From positions 36,107,040-36,171,039 of the forward strand of contig OY978527.1 of NCBI GenBank assembly GCA_963854835.1: a stretch of DNA of 64,000 nucleotides, in the 5' to 3' direction. The notes under the pieces were generated by a model. That model was not told the DNA's origin and searched no databases. It saw nothing but the letters and a program-made list of their open reading frames with translations. Positions 40,796-52,924 of the stretch are shown here, one piece after another. The stretch comes from Megamerina dolium (taxonomy: Eukaryota; Arthropoda; Insecta; Diptera; Megamerinidae). Positions within the stretch are counted from its first letter, which is position 1, and each line of letters begins with the position of its first letter. The translations under genes were made by a program, and so were the position numbers.

Positions 40796-40903
40796 GCAGC
40801 TGATGAGCAAAATCGGATTTGTTTTGTTTTGTTTTTATTCAGTTCGTATATTATTTTTTGACAATTAGAATAGCAGAACGAGTTATCATTACAATCGTTC
40901 AAA

Positions 40904-40939
40904 ATGGCGTCGGAGACAGCAGAGAACGATCAAGAAAAC
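40904..40939 (+). CDS. First coding exon of an unidentified plus-strand gene
   Basis: Twelve codons, MASETAENDQEN, with a textbook fly start context (TTCAAAATGG) and a perfect donor (AAC|GTAAGT) in phase 0. It is acidic and probably disordered. It is too short to be found as an ORF. The next in-phase exon that I can see begins at 63922, which would make the intron about 23 kb. Nothing in between looks like a coding exon of the same gene except the alternative first exon proposed at 48768. The family is not recognised. Confidence 0.6.
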
Positions 40940-42099
40940 GTAAGTTTAGTATAATAAATTAATAATCGTGAAAATTGTTCTAACGAATATTCATGTTAAT
41001 GTTTATATATTAAATGAAAATGTATTATAGTGAATTGTGCAAAGCAAATGTAAATGCGCATCTGGAAGTGTGTTTTTAGTCTAACTATTAATGCGATTGT
41101 GTATTGTGTACAAGTGAAATTCCATCACATAAGGAATACGTGGAGAGGAAGTGTATGTATGTGCATTAGTGCGGGTCGAATTTGTATGGTGAAAAATCAT
41201 AAAACTACCATTGTTTTTTAATATATTTCGCCAAGAAACCATGGTTCCAAAATCAATGTTGAGAAATATTTTTTTTAACTGTATGGATAGAAATATATTT
41301 AAATTAGTATGTCAGCTTTGTTTTTTATTACAATTGTTCCTTTTGTTTCCTGATCTACTATATAAGAATGTATTTTTGTAAAATATTGTTTCTTAACTAA
41401 TAATAATAATAAATAATAATTTGTCAAAATGTGGGTAGTCAACAATGATTTTAGACCATTGGTTTCTTCGGAAAATAAAGTGCTTTACGATTTTTAGGCA
41501 TAAAATTGGACCCGTTTTAATGTACGTAGTTTGTGTTGCGAGTGTTAATGGTGTGTGCAATGTTCATTCTTAGCAAGTGGTTGTTGTTTATATTGTATAT
41601 AGGTTCATTGTATGTCAGATATGAGTGTATGTTTGTCCTTCTGTTCGAATCACCCCAATTCGTTGCATTGCCCTGCGATTTCTCCCCAATTACTTCCGCT
41701 GCACTGGCATTAATTCATCTCGATTATTGTGTTGCTTTGTCTCTTCTGATTTATTATATTTCCCTTTTTCTCTTTATTCGTTTTTCAGTATTCAATTGAT
41801 GAATAATTTACGGCAAAGGGGATTGAGTATATTTTATATTTATTTATTTCTATAATTATGCTTTTTATTTTATATAGATTCGCGAAGATATTCGCTTTAT
41901 ATTTTTGATATTTGGTTTGTTTTGGTTTTTTTTTTTTTTTTGTGAATTTATCGACTTTTGTTCAGTGTACAGCAAGTAATTATTCACTGTGAGATGTTCA
42001 TAGCTTTCATTAAAACTTTTGTTTTATTAAGACTAATGTGAAAAAAGTTGAAAGATTTGAAATGAAAGAAAAAAAAAATTTGCGAAACGGTGCACTTTT
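40940..42099. other. Putative intron, nothing recognised
   Basis: AT-rich DNA. The frames at 41533-41855 have hydrophobic low-complexity content and no exon signals. Confidence 0.3.
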
Positions 42100-42490
42100 C
42101 AGGCATTAGTTTTTTTTACCACTTGAGGAAAAACTTGGCAGAATCTCGACGAATGCTTGAAGAAGAATCATTCTCCATCATAAGTAAAATGCAAGATATG
42201 ATCTCAACGATTCAAAACGATGCAAAACGAAATCGGTTCGCAAAGAAGAATGCTCTGAGTTTGATGGGATTAGGAAAGTGAGCCTTAATTTGAAGTAGTA
42301 AAATCTGTTGAAACTGTTATTGCTCCGTACTGACAACAAATGGTCAATTTGAATAATGCTTTGATTGATAAACGATCGGAATATGCCAGAAGACAATGTA
42401 CGGTAAATTTGCTTCATGACAACGATGAAATCACTTGACTGGGAACTCTTGCCCTACCCACCGTACTCACCAGACTTGGCTCCTTCTTCG
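42100..42490 (+). mobile_element. Mariner fragment, internally deleted
   Basis: Frame pieces are FYHLRKNLAESRRMLEEESF (HTH start), then NALIDKRSEYARRQCTVNLL, HDN (second Asp) and [20 protein letters not shown]. The first Asp block is missing and the sequence breaks off at APS, just before the third Asp. It is the same subfamily as 7.3 kb and 35.0 kb. The 63-codon frame at 42090-42281 covers only its first part. Confidence 0.7.
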
Positions 42491-44244
42491 GGTATGGAAT
42501 GAAAGTCGAATGGTGAAACTAAAGCCAACAAATTTCATTATTAAAAGTCAAGAATTTGATTATTTTTAAGGGTTTAATCCATAAATAATTTATCGTTGAA
42601 AGTTAGACGACGATTATGTATGAGTACGACCAGAATACGCGAAAGATAAGCAGATATTTTTGTTTCACTATAATCCACCGTCCCATAGAATCGTTTCAGC
42701 TTAGGAGATTTCACAAAAAAATCGAATAATTAATTATTACATTCATAATTCAAAAACTATCCAAAATTAATCCGAACTTACGCCTCTTCCCCATAAAATA
42801 TGGTCTTCCTTACACGGAAATATGTTTATGACAATCTGAAGTTGAGCAGATATGTATGTATCCATTTATGCCACAATCATGATAATGGTGATGATGATGA
42901 TGATGGCTATGATTCAAGTGATGGAAAACAATATAATCTGTGTCTGTGTGTTGTGTAAATGCGATACATACTTAAAAAATATAAAGTAGGGAAGAAGGAA
43001 TCTTTTAAAATACAATGGGCTGCCATAAAAAAGTAGGTTAAAATGCTCTTATCAGTGATAAAATAAATCTAACGAAGAAAAACTCAACCCATAAATGACG
43101 TGATAATACATATTGTATGTATATGTAGTATATAATAGAAAAAAAATAAACAGGGCTGTATGTGGTATAAGTAACGAGAGCCTAAAGCAGAAAACAATAG
43201 GTTTTTTTTTTAATTAGAAAGCTTATTTCATTTTTTCACATAGACTTCTTTTAGCGCAATACACTGAGTCCAACATTTTTGGGGCCGCTTTTTGGACCTA
43301 TGGACCTAATACCATAGATATGTCGTTCTATGGATCCCGCATTTCATTTATATTATCTATTATGATTTTCTGTACCTGTTATTGCAGTAATTAAACAAAG
43401 TGTGCTGAATTTAAATGCATTTTTCTTGTAAATACTTTTGTTGGCCTCTAGCCAAAAAGTGTGCTTTTTCAATATTCTCTTTAGTTATGTTTTCCATGTT
43501 GAATGGTTGTTGAAGTTTGATGAATGTCGTATGCTTGGAGGCGTAAATATACAACGTAAACACGTGCTTTCTTGTCTGTCTGTCCGTTTGCTTGTTGAAC
43601 ATTGAATATGAAATTTAAAAAATTGTAAATTGTATGCAAATTAAATTAATTGATTACAAAATCGCTAAAGTAAGCTAAGTAGCTTTTATTCAATAGAATA
43701 ATGTGGCAACTATCTTCATATTGAAGCATCATAATTAGGCTATTCAAACAAGTATATCGTTACTTTAAATCTCGATGGCCCTAGCCAACAAAATTTCTAT
43801 TTTACAGAAGCACAAAGCATTAAAAAAAGACAATCACAAACTTTTTTGAATTTTTTTTCAGTGCATAAATTAAGCGTGTAGTTAGGGCCTTTTGCTTTCA
43901 AGAATTTCACTGCATCCAGCTATAGCTTTTTAAAACGTAGCATAGCTCCATTGTTTTTGGTCCCACCAAAATCTGTGAAGAACGCAGTTTCGAAAAGCGT
44001 TGGTTAGGGTCTTCGTGAATTAAGGTGCCGATATCTAATTATTTCGAAATGTTAACATATTTTTTTTAAACTAAAACTATGTCAACTTTTGTGTCTACAA
44101 AACAAAACCCTATGCGCTTTCCTCTTTTGTTTTCATCTGAAGAAAAGTGAGGACGACGATCCACATCTAACTTAAAAAACCTTGCTGAATCTATGGAATT
44201 GATACGACAAGCCATTTCATTACCCCTAAAGAACATTTATGCTT
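42491..44244. other. Putative intron, nothing recognised
   Basis: AT-rich, with a (GAT)n run near 42890-42905. A minus-strand frame at 43411-43602 contains MENITKENIEKAHFLARGQQ. It reads like coding sequence, but no family could be named and no splice sites support it. Confidence 0.3.
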
Positions 44245-45185
44245 ACTTACTTATATAGTCACTATAACCCAAAATCATTTAGGCCGAAATTAGCATGCTG
44301 CGCCAGCTAGCAAAGGAAAGAGGTAGCTGGGCAGTTAGAAACTCCAAGTCCAATCAAGTTTTCCATTACTCGATATTTTCACCGGACGTTAGGTCTGCTG
44401 GAACCAACGGGTTCCGAATAGAACACCTTAGCCGGAGCATGTTCTTCCATTCGCTCGATATGATCTAGCTAGCGCAGTCGCTGAATTTTGAATCGCTTGT
44501 GTCGGTGTCGGCATATAGCTCATACAGTTCATAGTTGTAATTTATTCGACACTCGCCACCAACGCAAATAGGTCAGAAGCTCTTGCGCAGGGCTTTTCTC
44601 TCGAAAACTCCGAGCAATTTCTCATCTACCGTGAAAATGGTCCAAGCTTCGGCGCCATATATATAAATACAGGCATGATGAGAGATTTGTAGAGTGTGGT
44701 TTTCGTTTGTCGAGAGAGTGCTCGACTTCTTAATTGCCTACTTTGCCCAAAAAACACCTGCTAGCAAGAGCGATCCTTCGCATTATCTCCAGGCTGACGT
44801 CATTACTGGTATTAATGCTGGTTTCAAAATAGACAAAGTCCTTCACTACTTCAAAGACGCCGGAGCTCTTTCTTTGTTGACACTAAATAATTCGTCTTGC
44901 CTCGCTCACCGTAAGACCCATTCGACGCGAGTCTCTTTGTATCGCTGCGACACTTTTGTTGAAGATAGTGCCATTATGCTACGACATAGCACCTCGGATT
45001 ATTTTCTCCTAATCTGACACTCCGTTCGGTATTAAATGGAGGGGAGAGGTTTTTTCCAATTTTCACTGCCCAACGGGAGTTGTACAGGTCATTCTGCAAA
45101 GACGAATGAGTTCCGCAGGAATACTGAACTCAGTCGTTCAGGTCGTCGTCAGTCGTTATCAGGTCTGAATCCACACTGATAAGAT
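44245..45185 (-). mobile_element. LINE RT region to 3' end, decayed
   Basis: Minus-strand pieces are [12 protein letters not shown], then [56 protein letters not shown] and NLIGLGVSNCPA. The order and wording match the LINE at 24.75 kb, so they are one family. It ends at 44245 with a TATATAAGTAAGTAAG tail. Stops and frameshifts occur throughout, and the ADD box is missing. The plus-strand 107-residue frame at 44694 is an antisense shadow. Confidence 0.75.
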
Positions 45186-45239
45186 CAAATCAGGTTATTA
45201 AGCATAGGCTTCAAAAAGTCATATGTGATACTTGGCCAA

Positions 45240-45770
45240 TTAGCCAAATCAACTCTCAAGCCAAATATCTATAGTCCGAAGGTGATGCTGTGTATTTGGA
45301 GAGACCAGAAGGGAATGGCAAAATGTGAGCTGATAAAACCGGCTGAAGCCATTAATGGGGAACGTTAACGAAAACAATGCATCAAAGAGAGCATTGATCC
45401 AAAAACGGCCACTATGGGCGCTCAGACACAAGACATTGATTTTCCATCATAAGAATGATCGGCCTTTAAAAACCATTTTAAAAATAGCGGAAGGGAAACC
45501 TTACCCCATATAGCCCAGACATTTCCCCTTCTAACTACCCCTTGTTTCGATCAATGCAGAATGTCCGGAATACTCTTGATTTCAGTTGAAGGTATCACAA
45601 ATTGGGTTAATACGTTTTTGGCCTCAAAAGATGTGCGGTTCTATTAGGGTGAGATTCATGCAATTCCTCAGAGATGGGAGAAAGTTGTAGCCTTCTAAGG
45701 AAAATACTTTGAGTAAAATATATATGACTAAGGTTGGAACCTTTTAACATACTATAGATATACCTAAAAT
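45240..45770 (+). mobile_element. Mariner catalytic-domain fragment
   Basis: Frame pieces are PKVMLCIWRDQKGMAKCELI, then KPAEAINGER, then YSPDISPSNYPLFRSMQN (third Asp changed to Asn). The C-terminal tail follows: RGEIHAIPQRWEKVVAF, with the E-Y-FE end. The second Asp block (LLHDNAPSH) has decayed between 45400 and 45490. N-terminal half and TIRs were not found. Confidence 0.7.
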
Positions 45771-46615
45771 AATTTTCGAATATAACGTGTTTCACTCCAC
45801 CTTAATATACGTGCATATGCATATATTGGCGATATGATGTAAAAAATGTAGTTAACAATTTTTTTTAAACAATAACGACGACGACAACAAAAGTAAATAA
45901 AATGAACGTTTACCCTTTAACTATCACTATCACCCTATCGTATCACTAACAAACAATTATCGAAAAAACTTTTACTTAATGTAAGCACTTTATGTAATAC
46001 AACGTTTATTTAATTTTGTTTATTGCTTGTCATATTTCCTTGCAATTTATACTGGCACATTTATTTACTAAGTTATACGAATGTTTTGCAATAAGCTTGA
46101 AATTAATTGTTTGGTTAACTATTTTTAATTCACCGAATAAATTTGTATATTTTAATTTTTCTTGGTATTACACATTACAAAAGGTTTCGATATTTTATTT
46201 TGTTTTTTCCTTTTCATATTAACATGTTAAGATCAACTTTACAATTTTCATTATTATCGTGTGTCATTCTGTTCTCATGTAAAAAGTACAATAACAACTT
46301 ACAATAACATGAATAAACTAAAATGATTTAAGTAATCTTGTTTATCTAGAATCCATTCATCTATACATTCATTGTCAGTTTAACGAACTTTTTCTTCGAT
46401 GAATTTAATCTTACCTTCATTCGATTGTTCGCTACTATTTCAGAGTTTGTACAGTAATATACATTACATATGTATGCGTGCATCTGTGTAATGTATGTTT
46501 TGTTTAACCCCTTACGTTCTCGATTATTATCTTTCTATTATATATTAGTACGTTTTTTTATGTATTTTCTTGGCAAATTTCACAATCGATCGAAGCCTCG
46601 AATCGTTCTCTCTCA

Positions 46616-46651
<36 letters not shown>

Positions 46652-46689
46652 GAAATCACAGAAAATGTCACACGTCAAAAGAAACCGCT
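45771..46689. other. Putative intron with microsatellite
   Basis: No coding signal. A CT-rich run passing into (AT)12 is annotated separately at 46606-46651. Confidence 0.3.
46606..46651. repeat. (CT)n-(AT)n compound microsatellite
   Basis: An imperfect CT run followed directly by an AT run. Directly readable. Confidence 0.95.
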
Positions 46690-47215
46690 AAAATTTACAG
46701 ATATATTGATTGATGAAAAAAATTGTTCGGTTATCGAAAAGGGACCCTAGCGTGGAACTGACGTCAACGTATCAAGTAGAATAGTCGTTTGGTGGAAGCT
46801 GGACTTCACGGAAGACTCGCACGCAAAAAGCCAATGGTCAAATTGACGTACAGAAAACGGTGCATTGCGTTTGCTAAAAGATATGGTAGTTTGGAAGACA
46901 AGCCAATGGAAATACGTATTGTAGACAGACGAGACAAAGATAAATCGCTTTGATGCCGACGGTAGACTATACGTTCGGAGCCAAAAAGGCAAAGAATTCG
47001 AAGCCCCAGATACACTTCGTGGAGGATCTATTTTTTTTTAGGGACATTTTTCGTAGAACGGAAAGGAATTCATCGTATTGTGAGAAGCATGAATAAAGAA
47101 CAATACGTTGACATACTGGAGAATGTAATGTTACCGTGGGCTGAAGAATATATACCAGTTATTTGGTCTTTGCAGCAAGACAATGACGGCAAATATCGCA
47201 AAACTTACGAAATAT
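46690..47215 (+). mobile_element. Tc1-type transposase fragment
   Basis: Frame pieces are GLHGRLARKKPMVK, then YRKRCIAFAKRYGSLEDKPM, TDETKINRFDADGRLYVRSQ (first Asp), KGKEFEAPDTLRGG, then MNKEQYVDILENVMLPWAEE, VIWSLQQDNDGK (second Asp). The C-terminal DDE block and both terminal repeats are absent. At least three frameshifts are present. This is a typical insect Tc1 and distinct from the mariner and VNKQNC groups nearby. Confidence 0.75.
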
Positions 47216-47429
47216 AAGATCAGGACCTTGCCACTGCAAAGTTAAAAGTCTTAAAAGAAATTATTTATTTATATTTTTTTCTCTTCTTTTTTTTCCCCTA
47301 TGTGTATTTAATATTTTCTATTTATTTTGTAACTATGTAAATAAAGGGGTTTTCATTGGGTGTAATATGATTTCTGTTGAAAAAAAAAACACCAAATGTT
47401 GAGGAAAAACAATGTAAAATACACTTAGG

Positions 47430-48330
47430 TTTTGAATTTTGAATTCAAATGGCCTCCATGGCTGCTTTTGTAGGAACCAATTCGATGAACCCAATTTTCG
47501 AATACTTTTTCCACAAACTCGGATCGTATCTCATGAATATCGTATTGAATATTGACTTTGAAAAAATGAATAGAGTCTGATTTATTCCCCATAGACCAAT
47601 GATTTCAAATAACCACATTCGGAGGACAATCAATGTCACAATTTCTTGAAATAATCGAATCGTCGAACTTTTCCCTCAACAATTCGATTGTTTCACGTGC
47701 TGTGTGGCACGCAGCGGCCCGTCTTGTTGAAACCAGATGTTGTCGAGATCAACTTCCCTCTCAATGTCGGCCATAGAAAGTTGGTTATCATCGATCTATA
47801 CATGCTCTTCATTTTGGAAGAGATTAGGTTATGTCGCTGCCCTTTCTCTGAAAGGACACAATTAGGCAAGAAAGGCCCATTGTGATACCACCGAGCTTCT
47901 CTTCCAATACTGTTGTGCGTGTTAAATTTGGACAGCATTAGAAGGGACTTACTTATATTAGCCGGTTCCAAATGGCAGAACCCTTGTAAAATCACTTTAA
48001 TTTAGTTTTTATCACAGAGCTTTTTATTTTTAAGAAGCGTTGTTACTGCTGGAAAAATTGCCAATTCTTGTCGGCAGGTGGGTACCGTTCGAAAGAAAAA
48101 TCTTTTCGATATTAATTGTTCATTTTGGAAGAACTACGGACAATTCAAAACTACAACAATTAGAGTTTAGAGTGTTGTTCGTAAATAATTTGTGGATTTT
48201 CTTCGCACTCAAAGTGACAGTTTTGTTTATTCATCGAATCATTGAGATGAAAAATGAGCCTCATCGGAGAATTGAGTTTCGATCGTACACCTCATTGAAC
48301 AAAAAACATTTAAATTTCTTCAACAATTCG
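47430..48330 (-). mobile_element. VNKQNC-group transposase split by a SINE
   Basis: Minus-strand coding, upper part 48330-48133: FSDEAHFHLNDSMNKQNC (first Asp) and ECEENPQI. Lower part 47807-47430: DNIWFQQDG (second Asp), GYLKSLVY, then WKKYSKIGFIELVPTKAAM-type C-terminus in broken frames. Between them sits SINE copy J (47822-48118). Skipping the SINE and one copy of its target duplication brings the two coding halves together. Frameshifts and stops predate or follow the insertion. Terminal repeats were not found. Confidence 0.75.
47822..48118 (-). mobile_element. tRNA-derived SINE, copy J (headless, tail type II, 14-bp TSD)
   Basis: The perfect 14-bp target duplication TTCATTTTGGAAGA is at 47808-47821 and 48119-48132. 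The 297-bp insert starts, on the minus strand, at TTAATATCGAAAAGATTTTT. It then has CTTTCGAACGGTAC, TTCTGCCATTTGGAACCGGC and AAGTAAGTCCCTTCTAATGC. It ends with the type II tail (GAAGCTCGGTGGTATCACAA, later TTCAGAGAAAGGGCAGCGAC and ATAACCTAATC). The tRNA-like head is absent, but the copy has complete ends, so it was inserted as a headless molecule. Confidence 0.88.
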
Positions 48331-48767
48331 TATGTTTTTTTTCTCAAAAGAAATTCACGCTTGATGGAAAACCCTTTATATTGTCATGTCGCATGTTGCG
48401 TGTTTTTCGATGCGCATCGTAGTACTGTGTCTTTATGCTGTTTATGCTCACTTTGTACATACTTTGTGTGATCATTTACAGTAGGAAGCGTCATAACTGA
48501 CGCATTTTACTCTGCATGGTTTACAGTTTCAAACAGTGTTTAACTGTGAAGAGGCGTATGAGGCTGTCGACGGTTGGATGTGAATACGGGCTCATAACTA
48601 CAACGTTTTGTGATAAAAGAAAATTTATATTATGTTGCAATTGTATACGAATCGAGTGCTGTGTTATCAATACCTATTGAGTTGAGATTTGACATAGTTT
48701 AGTCATAGTTCAAAGTGATTTGTGTTAAATTAATCCCCAAAAAACAAAAGTATAAAAAAAGATCAAT
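48331..48767. other. Putative intron or promoter of alternative exon
   Basis: No transposon signature. If 48768 is a first exon, its promoter and 5'UTR lie here. The DNA just upstream of the ATG (48660-48767) is free of ATG codons in the last 80 bases. Confidence 0.25.
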
Positions 48768-48806
48768 ATGATCGAGGATGACGCTAGGGCTAATTGTCAT
48801 CGCAAG
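48768..48806 (+). CDS. Candidate alternative first exon of the plus-strand gene
   Basis: Thirteen codons, MIEDDARANCHRK, with start context ATCAATATGA and donor AAG|GTATAT in phase 0, the same phase as the exon at 40904 and the acceptor at 63922. Like the first exon it is short and charged. The evidence is only start context, donor and phase, so a chance frame is possible. Confidence 0.35.
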
Positions 48807-49313
48807 GTATATCTCTGCGTTGTTAAGGTTTGTGCTAGTTTTAATATATATTCGTAAATTACCATAAATAAATGAAACGAATATTAAATTGAAATTAAAA
48901 TATAAATTGCATTGATATTCTTAAAATGTGGAAAACGTGAAAATGTGAAATGCGTTTGAGAAAAGGGGCCTTTTCAAACAAAAGGTCCGTTCGCGTACTT
49001 TACTAGTTTAATTTCTCTATCAACACAATCCAAGAGTGTAATAAAAATCTTCTCTAAAAAGGAGAAAAATGTAAAAAAATACGCGAACGGAAAATTTGTA
49101 AGATTTACTAGTAATTTCCAAACGCCTTCAGTTTTGTCACTTGCCAGTAAGAACAGCTGTTTTTTCTATGTTACATATTCTTACTAGTAATATTTCTACT
49201 AGTAAAAATTTGCAAGAATTATCACAGAGAGAAATTAATTTGCTCTCTCAATTTCCTCTCTATTACTGGTTTTTGGCGTACGCGAACACATTTCCAGTAA
49301 TAAATAATAAAAT
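48807..49313. other. Repeat-derived DNA around a palindromic CGTTCGCGTA motif
   Basis: GTCCGTTCGCGTACTTTACT (48986) is followed in inverse form by ACGCGAACGG (49081), and again by TACGCGAACAC (49279). The 3' side at 49958-49972 has CACGTGAACGGAG. These may be ends of an older TIR element into which the MITE at 49314 inserted. The borders are not resolved. Confidence 0.35.
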
Positions 49314-49924
49314 AGGGCTGTTCAGAATCTTGTGCAAATGGTCTTGCATCATTGCAATTGCAAAATGGTGTAGTAAATTTTTGCTTTACACTAACAAAAT
49401 ATACAGTCGTGCATTTACTACACTCTTGCAACGACGCAACACCAAAAACCCGTAGGTTATGTATGCAACACTGAATTGCAAACTAACAGCTGATCAGCAA
49501 CAAAATAAAAAAAAACTGAAAATGGAAGGCGAACAAATCAAAAAAAGAATAAATGAAGAATGAAAGAATAAAGAATAATAAATAAATAAAAAATGCATCC
49601 TCATCAAATTCTAATTTAATGAAAAATGGTTATTTACTGAAATTATGAAGAGAATATTTCATACCTTCGTTGCACATAATTTAATCAGCAGCTTCGTCAA
49701 TTAAAGAGTCGACTATTTGCTCCTTACAGCTTTTTTTCGGCATTTCTTCTAATTTGTGCGCAATTTTAACATCAAAATAATTTGCTATTTCACCAATCAG
49801 CTGTGAATAGCTTGGCTTGCAACAAGTAATGCAAAGTAAACAAAAAAGTCGTTCACAATTGATGATAAATATTTACAATTGCACGAATTTGCAATCTTAA
49901 ATGCACAAGATTCTGAACAGCCCT
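49314..49924. mobile_element. TIR element with perfect 23-bp inverted repeats
   Basis: The 611-bp element ends in AGGGCTGTTCAGAATCTTGT then GCA, perfectly inverted at 49902-49924. It is flanked by AAT on both sides, a possible 3-bp target duplication. Subterminal TTGCA/TGCAA motifs repeat inside both ends. On the minus strand 49800-49681 is an open frame ending LEEMPKKSCKEQIVDSLIDE then AAD and stop, preceded by an acceptor-like TATTCACAG. It could be a remnant of the parent element's protein. The 3-bp duplication and accessory-protein-like frame hint at PIF/Harbinger, but this is not proven. Confidence 0.7.
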
Positions 49925-52549
49925 AATTTGTAATAATTTGTAAAAACTATTACTCACGTGAACGGAGCTAAAGTGTAATTACACTGGCCCCCCATGCTTT
50001 TCTTTAACATTTTCTTAATTTACCGATTATATTTGGCATTCAAGTTTTAATTTTCTATTTTTGAGAACAATTTTATTATTTGAAGTTTTTTATTTTTATT
50101 CTTTTTAGCACAATTTTATTTTTTGTAAAATCTGTTAAGTTAAAAAAAAGCATTTTCTTAAACTTTTTTTTATTAAATTTTTATTATTAATTATATATTT
50201 ATTGATCATGCTGTGCTGTCTTCATTGCTATTTGACATATTGTCTGCGCTCTCATTTTCTTTATTGCATTGGCAACGAGTATGATGACTCCATTATTAAT
50301 CAGAGTCTCTCTCAATATACAATAAATCAAAAATTATGCAATGTTGTTGTTGTTGCTGGAGCAGCATTTGCAATGTCATTTTGTTTTGCTACTCTAATTG
50401 TTACAATATAATATTTAAAATATGACTTCATTATTTTATTAAATGCACTTTGTTGTGTGTTTTATTTTCAGTTTTCGTAAAAACAAATATAGCTTGCTTA
50501 GCTTGTATTTGCCAATTGATGCTCATAACTATTTTAATACGATGACATTTACATATCAAAAGTATTTCAGTAGATTTACAAATGATTTTTTATAGTTATT
50601 CAAATTAGTATATTGCCGACCCAAAAGATATTTATAGTATTTGTTTATGTAGCACATTTTATTGTATACCCTCTACGGGTGCATGGGTATATTAATTTTG
50701 ATCAAATATTTATACCTAACCACTTGGAGGAAGCTTTGGAGATGGAGCTCTCATTTTATATATATACATATATATCTACGTGTACAGTGTATAAATCGCT
50801 GGACCCGGCCGAATGTAAGGTCATTAATTCGTATTGTATGATTATTTGCAGTTAACTGTTTTTATTACTACAGCATACAATACAATCAATGGCTAAATAC
50901 TATGATTGATATGCAAATACACTTAAATACATTCATCCAGTTATATATTATTACAATTTCCTATCAATTTCGCTATGAGGGGTCTGTGTGATATATACTT
51001 AGATTTGCCGAGATATGTTTTAGGGGATTCACAAGATGTCTTAAAATGTCATATTGTCGCAATGTTATAAAATTGTACGACATTTTAGGCTATATGTCTG
51101 GATTATTAATATATGTAACTCTTGTGTATTGAAATAGCACATTCAAACCTATGATATATGATTTTATGAGAGTTTCAGAATTGTTTTGATATTTATAATC
51201 CGACGCCTCGACAAGCATTTTTTGATTGCTTGCTATTGAAATTTTCAAGCAAATTCCCAATAGAGACAGCAAATTGCATCAAGTTGGCAATTTGACAGCC
51301 ATTTTTTTCGTGACGTTCACAGTGGCAGCATCGTCTATTTCAAAGAATTAAGAGCTTGGGTGACATTTTCAAAATAGCATAACATTGCAATGCCCACCAC
51401 TAAAATATTGCCATCCTTTTCAATGAAATTTGACAGTTGAAATGACAGAATGAAATGAATAATTGTGAATAATAAAGTGTTTTCCAATAAAAAATGTTTA
51501 TTCAAACTTAAGGTGAGGTATATAACACACAGTTTTCATATAAATTGATTAATTATTGGTCTTTACAGTAGGTTTCATTGCTTCAATATGTAGGTACACA
51601 TGTACCTAGCTGTGTAATGAAGCTAGAAACCATATGGCAATAGAGATAGTGGGTATCTGCGTATGTATGTATGCCATTGGATACATGTTGATGGTAGTAT
51701 GTTAGTATGTTTGCTCGATGATGATGATGATGATGATGGTATGGTGTACTTTGTTGCTTGTGCCTGTTATACGGAAGTGAAATAAATTGGTTTATTCCTG
51801 TTATTAATTTTTTATTATTATTATTTTAACAATGGTATTTTTCATTATCTTCAACTAGAATTTATGTAATGTATAGACGATGTTTTTATTTAATTTTTTT
51901 TAAGTCTAACCGACACGTGAATGTGTATATTCCAAGTGAGCGAAAAAATGCATTTCCTGTTTTAATGAAAGTTGGAAATTAAAAATATGGATCTACTTAT
52001 GTGTGCTTAGTAACCAGGGAAGACTAGAGTATACCTTCACATCTTACGTATTTGCATATATAAGCATATTTAGCATATTTGTAACTATATATGGTATTTT
52101 GAAACATTTTATATGTACATTTTCATACCCTGTATATTTATTTTGGTCAGATGTTTAGTTCAATATGTAATATGTGCTTCTTTGATGTCTCCATAAATCG
52201 GACACAGCCATTATTATATCTTCCAAGGCAATGGCGAGCTTTTCTTCTAGGTACTTACGTTGTGTGTATATTTCTGCTTAAAGAGGAAGAATGAACGCTT
52301 GAAATAAAGTGCTCAAATGCGAATCGGTTTCCAAGAATTGTATTTCCTTACACACATAGAGGATATGATCTGGTAATGTGTTACATGAGTAATGTCTTAC
52401 CAAAAGCGTGGCGATGATTTTCTGAAGAGAAGAGTGATAAGTCGCATACGTAGTTTTGTACACATTTGCTCTATTAATTTTTTATCTGTTATAGGCACTA
52501 CTCGTGTTGTTCTACCATTTAATCGCTTCTTGATTAATACGATCAAATA
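49925..52549. other. Putative intron, nothing recognised
   Basis: Very AT-rich, with (GAT)n at about 51716-51738 and a short TATA-rich stretch near 50760. No transposase, RT or exon signal was found on either strand. Confidence 0.35.
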
Positions 52550-52899
52550 AAAATAAATACTAAATAAATATGTGGCACTTATAAGCCCCAAAAAGCCCTT
52601 TGCTGAGCTTCTCTTCCAGTACTGTTGTGGGTATTGGAAGTATTGGAAGGGACCTACTTATTTTAGCCGGTTCCGAACGGCCGGATCCTTGTGACATTAG
52701 TTTTTGACAGATTTCTTTACTGTCACAGATTTCTTTTAGAAGCTTTTCCATGTCAAATTGTTACTGCCGGGAGAATTTCCAATTCCTTGCCGACAGGTGG
52801 GTACCGTTCGAAAGAAAAATCTTCTTGATATTAAATAAATGCTGCAGCCGGGGATTGAACCGGCGACCTACGGATCAGAAGGCCAACACATTAACTATA
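52550..52899 (-). mobile_element. tRNA-derived SINE, copy F (tail type I)
   Basis: Minus strand: the head is truncated inside box A (starts near TTAATGTGTTGGCC), and box B is GGTTCAATCCC. The body then has CTTTCGAACGGTAC, CTGTCGGCAAGGAATTGG and AATTTGACATGGAAAAGC. The type I tail (AAAGGGCTTTTTGGGGCTTA then TAAGTGCCACATATTTATTT) continues into an AT-rich end. It abuts the VNKQNC element at 52925. Confidence 0.8.
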
Positions 52900-52924
52900 A
52901 TTTCATCGTAAACCCCGTGAAATA

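Noticed and set aside
43411..43602. 63-residue minus frame with MENITKENIEKAHFLARGQQ as a gene
   Set aside because: Coding-like wording, but no family, no splice support and AT-rich flanks. The evidence is too thin for a call.
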